From Aegilops tauschii subsp. strangulata (lineage: Eukaryota > Streptophyta > Magnoliopsida > Poales > Poaceae): a stretch of 64,000 bases of DNA. The stretch spans positions 151,591,148 through 151,655,147 of the forward strand of contig NC_053040.3 in assembly GCF_002575655.3 (NCBI RefSeq), given 5' to 3'. Shown here piece by piece: positions 37,301 through 49,300 of this stretch; positions within the stretch are counted from its first letter, which is position 1, and every line of letters begins with the position of its first letter. Made by a program: the position numbers and the translations under genes. The notes beneath the pieces are model-generated. The model was given only the letters and a program-made list of their open reading frames with translations. It did not search any database and had not been told where the DNA came from.

Positions 37301-40300
37301 AGTCCAAATGGCATGACTAGTCATTCAAACAACCCTTACTTTGTTTTGAAGGCTGTTTTCCATTCATCCCCAGGTCTGATACGAATTTGATAATATCCGC
37401 TTCTTAAATCTAGCTTTGTGAACACTCTTGCTCCACTAAGTTGATCCAACATATCATCCAGACGGGGAATAGGGAATCTATACCTTATGGTGATCTTGTT
37501 AATGGCTCTACTATCCGTACACATTCGCCAAGATCCATCTTTCTTGGGCATGAGCAGGGCTGGTACAACACATGAGCTAATACCTTCTCGAATGTGCCCC
37601 TTTTGCAGCAATTCGTCCACTTTCTCCTTCAATATATCATGCTCTTTTGGGCTCATTCGATAGTGTGAAAGATTAGGGAGACTTCCGCCCGGAATTAAGT
37701 CGATTCTATGTTGAATCGCCCTCATCGGTGGTAGGCCTTGTGGCTCCCCAAGTATGTTATGAAATTCTGCTAATAAGCCACATACCTTTGCTGGAATTTA
37801 ACAACCGGTTGCTCTTCTCCTTTTACAATAAGTGCATCAGACAAATCTGCCTCCTTCAAGTGTTCCATAAACTCATTAGAGGTGTTGGTGATAGTTAACA
37901 TACTTCTCCCTTCGTCCTTAAAGATATTACCATTAGTTTTGTTTCGGAGAATAATGATCTTTCTCTTGTTCCAAATGAAAGAGTAAGAATTTTCCTTGCC
38001 TTTGTGTGTAGTATCCACATCAAATTGCTAAGGTCTCCCAAGAACATGGCTGGCATCCATGTCAACCACATGACACAACACATTTGAGCGATAATGTTTG
38101 CCCAAAGAAAGTGGCAGGTTGCATTGTTTGGTGATCCTCATATTCACTCCTTTCTTGATCCACCCAATAGTGTAGGGATTTGGGTGATCATGAGTTCCAA
38201 GCTTTAAGTGGTTCACCAAATTCTGGGAGATAAGATTCTTGCAGCTGCAACTATCAATCACTAATTTGCATACCTTGCCATTCACCGTGCATTTGCTTTC
38301 AAATATTTTCTTTTGTTGTGTGTCGTCAGGTTGTGGTGTGGAACATAGGAGACGCTAAATCACACATACCACCTCTTCACCTTCTTCTTGAAACCTCTTG
38401 TCCCTCTACATCTTTCGATTCGTATTCTTCCTCATCATCTTCACCATCATGGATAGTTGTGCTAACAAATTTTAGTGGCAGCCGCTGGATATGTGTCCCT
38501 CTTCACCACATTTATAGCACTTTGGGCCTTCATTTGCCTTACCCTTGCCTCTAGTTTGCTTCGAGATGGGTCGTTTTGCCTTTGGTGGAGCGGTCTTTTC
38601 TTCCACTCTATTAGTGTGACTCCTAGACGAGCCTTCAATATGAGGATATGGAGGCTTAGTTGTCTTTCTTGTCTTCACAAACCTCTCGGCCTTCAAGGCT
38701 AGAGTTTGTGCTTGATCAATGGACCAGATTTGTTGCATCATCAATCGATCTTGAATAGCATCATTAAGATCATTGATATACCTTGCAACTTGCTGATCCT
38801 CAGTTTCGGTAAGGTTGCACCTCACTTCTAGCCTTAGAAACTCCTCTGTGTAATCTGAAACAGTCCTATTCCCTCAATTTTGAAATTGGATAAATGATCT
38901 GGTCATAATCAGCAGGCAAAAATCTCCCTTTCAAAAGGCTCTTCATTTGCCGCCTAGTTCTCACATGAGATTCTCCTCTCAGCCTGCGCTCTTCTTGAAT
39001 GCGGTGCCACCATGCACCAGCTCCTCCTTTCAGCTTGTACGCGACCAAAGGAACACTACGATCTTCCGGAACCTCCATGACCTCAAAAAAAGTCTCCACT
39101 TCATATAACCAATCCAGGCAGCCTTCAATATCAACTTTTCCATTAAAAGTTGGGATCTCAGCTTCCACCTTGTATGTATCCCTTGCATATGTAGGGTTGG
39201 GTACTCTCCGATATGCATAGAGATCAGGTTCTTCAAGGGCATCATCTTATTCTTCACCTTCAGAAGCTTCAACATAAATTGGCCTTCTTGAACTACGCTG
39301 GACTGCACATTGTTGTGGTGGTCTTGCTCCAAGATTACCTCCCCTTCTTCGTCGTTGAACATCTTATTCATTGGCAGCAGGGGGTACACCCTTTCTTATC
39401 ATCTCAACCAGCTGATCAAATCTCCGATTAAGATCTTCACGCAGCTCTTTGATTTGTCATTCTGCAGCATCCATTCTCTTCTCCAATTGCTCCATTGCTT
39501 GCTGCAGCTCGCTTTCAAAGAGAACAACAAGAACTATATCGCTCTAGAGACGGAGATAGGGCCGATATGGCAGCAGGAGTTCAATCCAAAACTCCTAGAA
39601 CGCAAGATCTAGTCCAAGATCTTAGATAAGAACACCAAGTTCTATTATAGGTAGTGGGGGGGGGGGTACATAGTCTGGGTACAAACTAGAGATGAGGACC
39701 TCTAGAATGCAAGATCTAGTCCAAGATCTTAGATAAGAACACCAAGTTCTATTATAGGTAGTGGGGGGTACATAGTCTGGGTACAAACTAGAGATGAGGA
39801 CCTCTATTTATAGGGCTTTGGGATGCCTTCACATACTTCTACTTATGGCTAGAATACTCCAGAAAACATTACTTAAGATTCACCATTCTACTCATAGCCA
39901 CTCACAACTAGAGGACTCTAGAAAACAGTAGGTAGGGTAGAAAAGAAAAGAAATACTACACTAGCGTGGAAGCATATAGAAGTAGCCAAACAAATCTGAC
40001 ATACAATTTTCTCTTTTTTTCTCTTTCCTCGTCTAGTGTTCCTCATCAGTTTCTTTTGGACTCACTCAGTTTACAGTTGACCCAGTTTTTATTAGTTAGG
40101 ACTCTTGTTTCACCTCTAGCCTACCCCAATTTGTTTGGGACTAAAGGCTTTGTTGTTGTTGTTGTTGTAGGACTCTAGTTTCTTACTCGCTAGATATGGT
40201 TGTACTAGTTTCTTCGAACTCTCTCTGCACTTCACCATTATCGTGTTTAATATTACTCTATGGTCGATTGCATTACTCTATGTGAGTGTTGGCTAAGATA

Positions 40301-43300
40301 GGATGGCTACGCTCGTTTTGAGTGGTCGAACAGCCAAAACAGACTCCGTATGAGAAAATTATGACCGTTTTATTAAATACTGCGCAAAACTGATTCTGAC
40401 CCGAACTTAGAGACTAGTTCTAGTCTAGTCGGATCCAAAAAAAATCCAATTGGGCGGAGTGAAGATGCAAGCAACCGGAAGCATGATTATGACTGAGGGC
40501 GGTGGTGGGGACGTACTGGAATTTGATGGATGTCGGTGGTCGGCAGTGGAGGGGCAGATGGTGCGGTTGCGGCGGCGTGACCAGTGTGAACAGAACTCAA
40601 AACTATAAAGGACTAGAACCTAAAACCTACAACTCTACATGACGATGTAGACGTAAACTCAACGGTGGAATGCACTGAAAAGAAAAATTGTGACGGCTCA
40701 GATTGGCTTGGACAGGATGATCTAACCCTAATTTTCTTGACTTTTTCATGGACTATAGGTATAAAGAACAAAAATTAATCTAGAGTACAATTTTTTTTTA
40801 AAATCTCAGCGAGCAACCTGGAAATCTGATACCACGTGATAGGTACATGGTGTCCTGATCTTTCAATGAGATAGTATCGATTTTGTTAGAGACTTTGACG
40901 ACCCGACTACACTGAACACTCAGTGGTGTGCCTTAGCAATCACTAAACCAACTATGCTATGGTTATTGACAGTGTTGGAAACACAGTCCGCACCTGATCA
41001 TGAGGATCAATCCCTACATGCAACCGAAGAACAAGTGAGAATTGGAGATATGCAATCTAAATTGCAGGTTTAAATCGAAATTCTTGATTAACGCAGTCAG
41101 GTTTCGATGACGCGTACAAGTCTGAGGTCTCACTGATTCTCGTGTCTATGGCAAAGAGTAGCAAACGCTAAACACCCTAATTCGGTACCCTAAGGGGGAT
41201 TTGAACGGTCAAGTTGGTAGATTGTGAAAAGAGTGGTGGCTTAGGAGCAGCAGATGAAGTTCCTTCTCCTTCACCTTGAATCTTCACTTGAGGAATTTCT
41301 TTAGAAGGTGGAGTTTCCTCGTCTTCAACGTGGGCACACGATCCGTCTTGAACTTTCGATCTTGCACCACATGATCTATAAGCTTTTGACTATAAGGAGC
41401 AAAGGGGCAACTTCTTGATTGATCTTGTGAAGCCTCTCTTATGCACTCACATATGTATTCCATGGGATTGAATGGAGTAACCTTATCAAGGTTGGCCATT
41501 AGATTCATTGGGTACCCTCTAATGTTGGTTGTGTCATCTACGTTTGGATCAAGAGTCAATCTTAGCAGGTAGTTCGGAGTGTAAAGTCTGGGAAGAAGAC
41601 CTGTGGTTTTCCAATAGTTCTTTGCAGGTATTTTCTCCTTGTAGAGACACTTCATATCTTTAGTGGATAACTTTGGCCTCTTATGGATAGACTTGTATCT
41701 AGGATTGTTAGATCCTTCCAATCCAAGCGCTTGGGCAAATTCTCCCATATTTGAGATGTACTTGATCCTGTTGTTCACATCCATGAGAAAGATCTTGTGG
41801 TCTTATTCTCAAATTGGACAGTGGCGTAAAACTAATCTCATTAGTCCAATATTCCTTTTGAACCATTAGAGCATTAACCTCGCTCATTGCACATATCAAC
41901 TAGACATTGGGATATCTCTGAGAAATATAGATTTACTAACACCTTAGTGAGCATGGCAGATTTGGAGAGGTGTGGTATGTGATTGGAAACTTATGCTGCA
42001 GACCCATAGCCATTTAGGGATTCCAGCCAATTTCTGGAATCAGCCGCTTGCGAGGACCCCACGTATGCTATCAACACTGGCAAACATACCCCTCGAACTC
42101 TTTTACTTGGCTTACTGACCCCCATTTCCTTCTTAAGTCATTGTCAAATGTCACATCTATACTTCTGTCCTCACCATCTTCCAAAACTTCTGTCACATCT
42201 AGGAACCTTCAGTTCTGCTGATGGCACTGGTGAATGATGTAGGGCTTACACACTGCATGGTGGATGCTGTGGTCATCTACAGTTGTTAACATGCGGAATT
42301 TGGAAAATTAGGTGAATAGAACTCCAAATTCATGAATAGGGTAATAAAACTCATAACTCTAAAGGTCCTTTTATATACGAGAGGCCTGGGATCTGGATCG
42401 TTAAAATTAATTTCAGTTTGGACTAGATTCAAACACTCCATAAAAACAACTCCAATATTCATAGTATTACGAAGAATCAATGATGTTTTTGCCTTGTTTC
42501 ATTATTTACCACTGTATAATTTAGTTCCTCACAATGTCCAATTTGTTTGTTCTCATTGGTCAGTAATTCATAACTATATCTAGAGGCAAACAAGGTAGTC
42601 TGGACCAGAAATATCTAAATCCTCATTTTCGTCCCTTCTTATCTGTTGACATATTAATTGAATTCTTTGATCTCTAGGTCCTTGCTCTAAAAGGTTCATA
42701 TCATGGTGATACCCTGGGTGCTATGGAAGCTCAAGCTCCATCAGCCTATACATCGTTCCTTCAGCAGCCATGGTATGCATCAAGTTCAGTTTCACTCATA
42801 TGCTGCATGCTTAGAAATATTCACACCTTTTTCTGATGACTGTCTTTCCCAACTATTGCCATTTTTTTGCACTACTGTAGCCCAGTACATATTTCTATCA
42901 AGACATAGAACTGCTGTTCCTCTAAGCCCCTTTCTTGCTATCAGTTTCAAAATAAGTAATTGTGGAATCTCTCATTTAAGGGTTTTTCTGCAGGTATTCT
43001 GGGCGGGGACTTTTTCTAGATCCTCCAACAGTGTTCATAAGAAATGGGACATGCGCACTTTCTTTGCCCCAGTCGATACAGAACTGTCATCTGAGTCCTG
43101 GTGATAAATGTCGGTAACTCGTTTTGATATGTCAGATTATATATCTGTAATTTTAACTTAACTTATATATTTGGACTGACAACTGAAATTGCAGGTTTTC
43201 CTTCATTAGCTGATGTCTTTTGCAAGAGTAGGGACTCATCAGCTGCAGCTGATTTATACTCAACCTACATATCCCAACAACTTTCAGAATATTCCGTGTC

Positions 43301-46300
43301 AAGTAACATAGAGCATATTGCAGCACTTATTATAGAACCAGGCAAGTACATTGTTCTCCATCAGCCGAGTGAACTGCTTGGATATTAACTGTTTGACATA
43401 TGCCTTGATTTATATTGAGTTGAATTGGAGGTTCCATGGTAAGATCACACATCATATAATCGATTTAGAATCTAGGGTCACAAATCGTAGAAACAATGCA
43501 GAACTGTTAGGGTCGCTGTGCCAATCTAGGGTTGCAGAAACGCAGAATCATATGCCACAATTGAGATTCTGAAAACCTTGCGTCACACAGTCGGCTAGAG
43601 GTTGTTAGGAATAAGCAACTTATATTCCCATGAGGCCATAGGCCGATATATATACATGTACAGGTGTGGTACATATGCAGGAAACCCCTTATACTACGGG
43701 ATAAATACAAAGGGGTATACATGACTTATATTATAACTCTAACACCCCCCCTCAAACTCATGGTGGAGGAACAACACTGAGTTTGGAGAGATAAAAGCCA
43801 TGTTGTGCTCTAGTCTGGGCCTTCGTCAGGAAATCCGCCAACTGTAACTCGGAAGGCACATACTGAAGAGCAACGACCTGATCCTGCACAGCAGCGCGCA
43901 CATAGAAAGCATCAACACCAATATGCTTGGTGAGCTCATGCTTCACAGGATCACGCGCAATGCTAATAGCACCTGTACTGTCAGATAAGAGCATAGTCGG
44001 TGTAGTGACAGAAACACCAAAGTCCTGAAGTAACCACCGTAACCAAGTCACCTCTGCCGTCAAAAGAGCCATAGCTCGCAACTCAGCCTCAGCACTCGAA
44101 CGGGAAACTGCAATCTGTTTCTTCGTCTTCCAGGCAATGAGAGAACCGCCAAGAAAAACACAGTAGGCAGAAAGCGAACGGCGATCAGAAGGATCACTAG
44201 CCCACGTAGCATCCGCATAGGCCTGAAGCTGTAAAGAACTGGAGCTAGGAAAGAAGAGACGGTGAGAGATCGTGCCCCGAAGATATCGGAGAACACGAAG
44301 GAGATGACTATAATGAACCGATGTGGGAGCAGAAACAAACTGACTCAGAATATGAGATGTCCGGACGAGTGACAGCTAGATAGACAAGACTGCCAACGAG
44401 ATGACGATAACGCGTCGGGTCAGGGAGAGGATCACCATCAGTAGCACGAAGGTGAACATTGAGCTCCATAGGAGTCTCAACAGTGCGCTCGTCAGAAAGA
44501 GCAGCACGAGCAAGAAGATCCTGGATATACTTTTCCTGGGATATAAAAAAGCCATCAGTGGTAGAAGAGACTTCAATCCCAAGAAAATAGCGAAGAGGTC
44601 CAAGATCAGACATAAGAAACTGCTCACTAAGACGGGCCTTTACAAAGGCAATATACTCGGGGTCATCCCCAGTGATGACCATATCATCAACATAGAGAAG
44701 AAGAGTCCGGCCACGAGGAGAAAGGTGAATAAACAATGCGGGATCATGAGCACTTGCTGAAAAACCAGCAGTAGTGACCACAGAAGCAAAACGCTCAAAC
44801 CAGGCGCGAGGGGCTTGCTTAAGGCCATAGAGAGAGCGACGAAGACGACACACCATGCCATCAGGAACAGAATACCCAGGTGGTGGCTGCATGTACACCT
44901 CCTCACGCAGCTCACCATTAAGAAAGGCATTCTTAACATCAAGCTGAGATATAGACCAGTGGCGTGCAGAGGCAACGGCAAGAAGTGTACGAATAGTGGT
45001 CATATGGGCCACAGGAGCAAAAGTCTCGTCATAATCACGACCATGCTCCTGCTGAAAACCACGAGCCACGAGACGAGCTTTGTGACGCTCAAGAGAACCA
45101 TCGGAGCGAGTCTTAACCTTGTAGACCCACTTACAAGTGATGGGACGGACGCCGGGAGGAAGAGAAACAAGATCCTAGGTACCAGTGCGTTCAAGAGCAG
45201 CAATCTCCTCCGCCATCGCAAACTGCCATTCAGGATGAACAACAGCCTGACGGTAAGAAGTCGGCTCAAGAACAGCAGCACCAGCGGTGGGAAATCCAAA
45301 GCGATCAATAGGCGGACGAGGACAAGAACGCAAGCCATAAGTAGGCTGAGAGGAAGAGGACGACTCATCGAAGGAAGCATCCACAGGTCGTGAACGACGA
45401 GTGTAATGCTGAGGAAGAGATGGAACAAGAGAAGGAGGAATCGCCAAGGTAGAATCAGGGGGTGGCGACGAAGAAGTCACCGGAGATGAAGGTGTAGAAT
45501 CCGGTGACATGCTAGGTGAGGAGACCGGGGAAGATGGTGGCGGTGAATCGACGAGGGGTGGAGAAGCAGAGGGAGTGGGACGAATAGGCACAGGCGCGAC
45601 GGGAGTGATAGGGGAGTCAGGAAAAGTGAGAAAAGAGATATCCTCCACTGAAAAGACCGAGGAAGATGGGCGTGGGTAAAAAGGACGAGACTCATCAAAA
45701 GTCACATCTCGAGAGATACGCATCCGACGACCGACAGGATCCCAACAACGATAGCCCTTATGCTCATCACTGTAGCCTAAGAAGACACACTCAACAGACT
45801 GAGCGGTCAGTTTGGTGCGTTCGCGAGGGGCAAGAAGAACATAGCAAACACAACCAAACAAGCGAAGCATCGAATAATCGGGAGAGCGATCAAACAGACG
45901 CTCAAAAGGAACACCACCCTGCAAAGCAGCAGATGGCTGAAGGTTGATGAGATAGACAGAAGTGGAGATAGCCTCGGCCCAAAAATGAGGCGGAAGAGAG
46001 GCGGCGATCATCATAGCACGAGCCGTCTCAAGAAGGTGACGATGCTTGCGCTCAGACACACCATTCTGAGCATGAGCACCAGGACAAGAGAACTGGGCAA
46101 GAGTACCCTGCTCAGCAAGGACACCACGCAACATCTTAGAGATATACTCACCAGCGGAGTCAGCACGAAAAACACGAATGGGTGAAGAGAACTGAGTATG
46201 AACCATGGCAGCAAGACGCTTATAAATAGACAACACCTCACTACGTGAAGTCATAAAATAAAGCCATGTGTAACGAGAAAAATCATCGATGAAAATAATA

Positions 46301-49300
46301 TAGTATTTATGACCACCTTTCGAAGTGAAAGGAGCCGGACCCCATACATCAGAGTGGACTAAATCGAAAGGACGCTGAGACACTGACTCACTATGAGAAT
46401 ATGGTAGCTGAATCTGCTTGCCAAGACGACAACCCTGACACTCTAAAGAGACATCTCCTGAGACAGACCCCAGAAGACCTCGACGAACTAAAGACGATAA
46501 TCGAGAACCACACAGATGACCAAGTCGATGATGCCACTGCTTGAAGGAACCAGTAACAGAAGCGACAGCAGCGGAGGAACTGGCGATGGTGGTTGCAGCG
46601 GAAGGAACATGAAGCCAGTCCAACTCCCAAAGACCCTGAGAATCACGGCGGCGAGGGCCAGCCCCAACCAGAGTGTGCGTGCGACGATCCTGGACAGAAC
46701 AAGAGTCAACATCAAGGATGACACGACAACCGACAACCGGAATCAGTAAGTTGACCGGCAGAAAACAGATTCATGGTAAGTCGAGGAACATGAGCAACAT
46801 CAGGAACAGAATAAGGAGTAGAAAGATGGCCTCTACTAGCAACAGAAAGTGGAGTACCATCAGCAGTGAAGACATGAACAGGAGAATCCAGCGAGCGAAG
46901 AGAAGACAAAGCGGAAGAATGAGAAGACATATGAAAAGAAGCTCCAGAATCCAGAACCCATGGGGATGTACTTGACTGTGTAGAAGGCGGGTGCTCAGTG
47001 CGGGAAGCATCAGTCACAGAACCAGCAGTACCCGTCGAGGAAGAACCTGAAGCCGCGAGCAGACGCTTAAGTCTCAGAATATCCTGCTCGGTCAAAGCAA
47101 TGGCTGAAGCTGGCGAGGGAGATGACGAAGTCCCTGAGGAGGATGATCGCGCCTTGCGCAGGTGTTTCCGCTTTGTGTAGCACTGGGACTCAATATGACC
47201 ATCATTGTTGCAGTAGTCACAATGTGAACGGGGCCGACCTGAGCCTCCAGAAGGAGTGGGCAAGAGCGGCGGAGCACTCGAGCGAGAATGGGGCGGTGCA
47301 GCAGGTGGAGTGGAAGAAACCCGAGTAGCGAGCACAGAGGGAACCTCCAGCAAACCAGCACCACGTAGGCGAGTCTCCTCAGCACGAATCTCTGAAAGCG
47401 CCTCCATGAGAGAAATACGGCCACGAGCAAACAACTGAGCACGCCGGGGCTCAAACTCCTTACGGAGCCGAGACAGGAACTCATAGACGCGATGAAACTC
47501 CAAATCGGCTTGGACAGCCTGGCAGCAGGGGCAAGTACGACAACCAGCACGGCGGAGAGAATCAAGCTGGCGCCAGATAGCAGAACTCTGTGCATAAAAG
47601 TCATCAACAGTAGAGTCACCCTGCTGAAGAGCATGCTCCTGACGAACCACCAAAGATATAAGGCATCACCAGAGGGCTCATAGCGCTGACGAAGACAGGT
47701 CCACATCTGGAAGACAGTAGGAAGACCCAGAAACTCAGAAGCAAACTGAGGCAGAACACTAGCAGTGAGAACAGCTGCAGCACGAGCATCATCATCAAGC
47801 CACTGAGTGTAAACAGACAAAGCACCATGATACGTCTGAAGAGCCTCCTCATAAGCCAAAGCCCTCTCATCATAGGCACGATCAGCAGCCTCATCAGCAA
47901 TCTTAGCCGCATCCTTGGCGGCCTGATTAGCATCCGTAGGAAGAACCAGTGGAGTCGGCGGAGTAGGGGCCACCGGAGGAACCGGACGTGGCGGACAGCA
48001 GACCTCGCCAGAAAGAACACCCCAGAGACGGATGCCACGCATGTGAATGCGCATGAAGCCAGCGAACTCGGTGTAGTTAGTACCATCGAAGATCACCGGA
48101 CAGCGAGGGACCGAAACATAGCCTGATGCAGCAGACATTTTTTTTTTAGGAGAGACCCGTAATCAGGGGAAGACGACGGGAGACCACGCACGAACGGCGG
48201 CCGCAGAAGGGGATGCGTGACCACGAGTCCGGGCGGGAGGGGCGGACGACCACGGGCGGGTCGCGGTGGCCGAGCACGGGGAGCGCAGTACGGGGGCGCG
48301 CGAGGGAGTCCCGCGGGTCGCGGTGGCCGAGCACGGGAAGAGCTTCGGCGGGAATCGGCGGCGGCCGACTTCGAGCGGGAGGGAGCGTCGGCGGGAGAGA
48401 GCTTCGACGGCGTCAGCAGCTGCGGGAGCGGGAGGGAGCTTCGGTGACGGCTGACTGCGAGCGGGAGCAGCCGCGGCGACGGCGGCTTCGAGCGGGAGGA
48501 GGATGAGCCGAACTCGATATGGACAGATCAATAGCACGAGTTGCAGCGTGCAAAAAATTGACCTAGCTCTAATACCATGTTAGGAATAAGCAACTTATAT
48601 TCCCATGAGGCCATAGGCCGATATATATACATGTACAGGTGTGGTACATATGCAGGAAACCCCTTATACTACGGGATAAATACAAAGGGGTATACATGAC
48701 TTATATTATAACTCTAACAGAGGTGAGAGTATGTGCTCACTCCACACAAGTTTTTGTTCTCCCGTTTGTTGGTATGTACATGTAAGAACTGTATAATTGC
48801 TTGTTTTTGTTATTTCTGTTTCGTATGTTGCTGTAATGTTTGATCCTCTTTAACTCCTATTCATGCAGTGATACAAGGTGCTGGGGGAATGCACATGATA
48901 GATCCACTTTTCCAGCGAGTACTTGTCCATGAGTGTAGAGACCGAAAAATACCTGTCATATTCGATGAGGTCTTTACAGGGTTCTGGCGTCTTGGTGTGG
49001 AGGTAACAGATCGCAACAATCTTCGCGGATAATACATGATAAAAGTTAGCTCACACCTTTCAGAAATCATGACAACTTCTTTCTTTCTCAGTCTGCTTCA
49101 GAGTTGCTCGGCTGCTTACCTGATGTTGCATGCTATGCTAAATTGATGACTGGTGGGATAGTACCATTAGCTGCAACGGTAACAACAGAAGCAGTTTTTG
49201 AGGCCTTCAAAAGTGACTCTAAGGTATATTTTGAATGTGTTTCTGTGTGCTCAGGCTTCAATAAACTAAGAACATCATTTTTTATGTTATGTGAAAAAGG

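Larger units (their letters stand above)
33248..40001 (-). mobile_element. Gypsy LTR retrotransposon in intron 6, with a nested insertion
   Basis: On the minus strand from right to left: LTR (~39537-40001), gag, protease, reverse transcriptase/RNase H, integrase, LTR (~33248-33603). Domain order protease-RT-RH-integrase marks it as gypsy. It is antisense to the host gene. Coding frames are broken several times. A 1.55-kb foreign element interrupts the integrase (about 34716-36265). No target duplication could be fixed because the LTR 3' edges are unclear. Confidence 0.85.
43603..48719 (-). mobile_element. Complete copia LTR retrotransposon in intron 9, identical LTRs, TSD GAGGT
   Basis: 5117 bp, antisense to the host gene. 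LTRs at 43603-43744 and 48578-48719 (142 bp each) look identical by eye. Both outer edges carry the 5-mer GAGGT (43598-43602 and 48720-48724). A polypurine tract (GAGTTTGAGGGGGGG on the minus strand) precedes the 3' LTR and a tRNA-Met-type primer site TGGTATTAGAGC follows the 5' LTR. Internal order gag, protease, integrase, RT, RNase H is copia. Despite the young look, the polyprotein is broken in several places. Confidence 0.95.
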
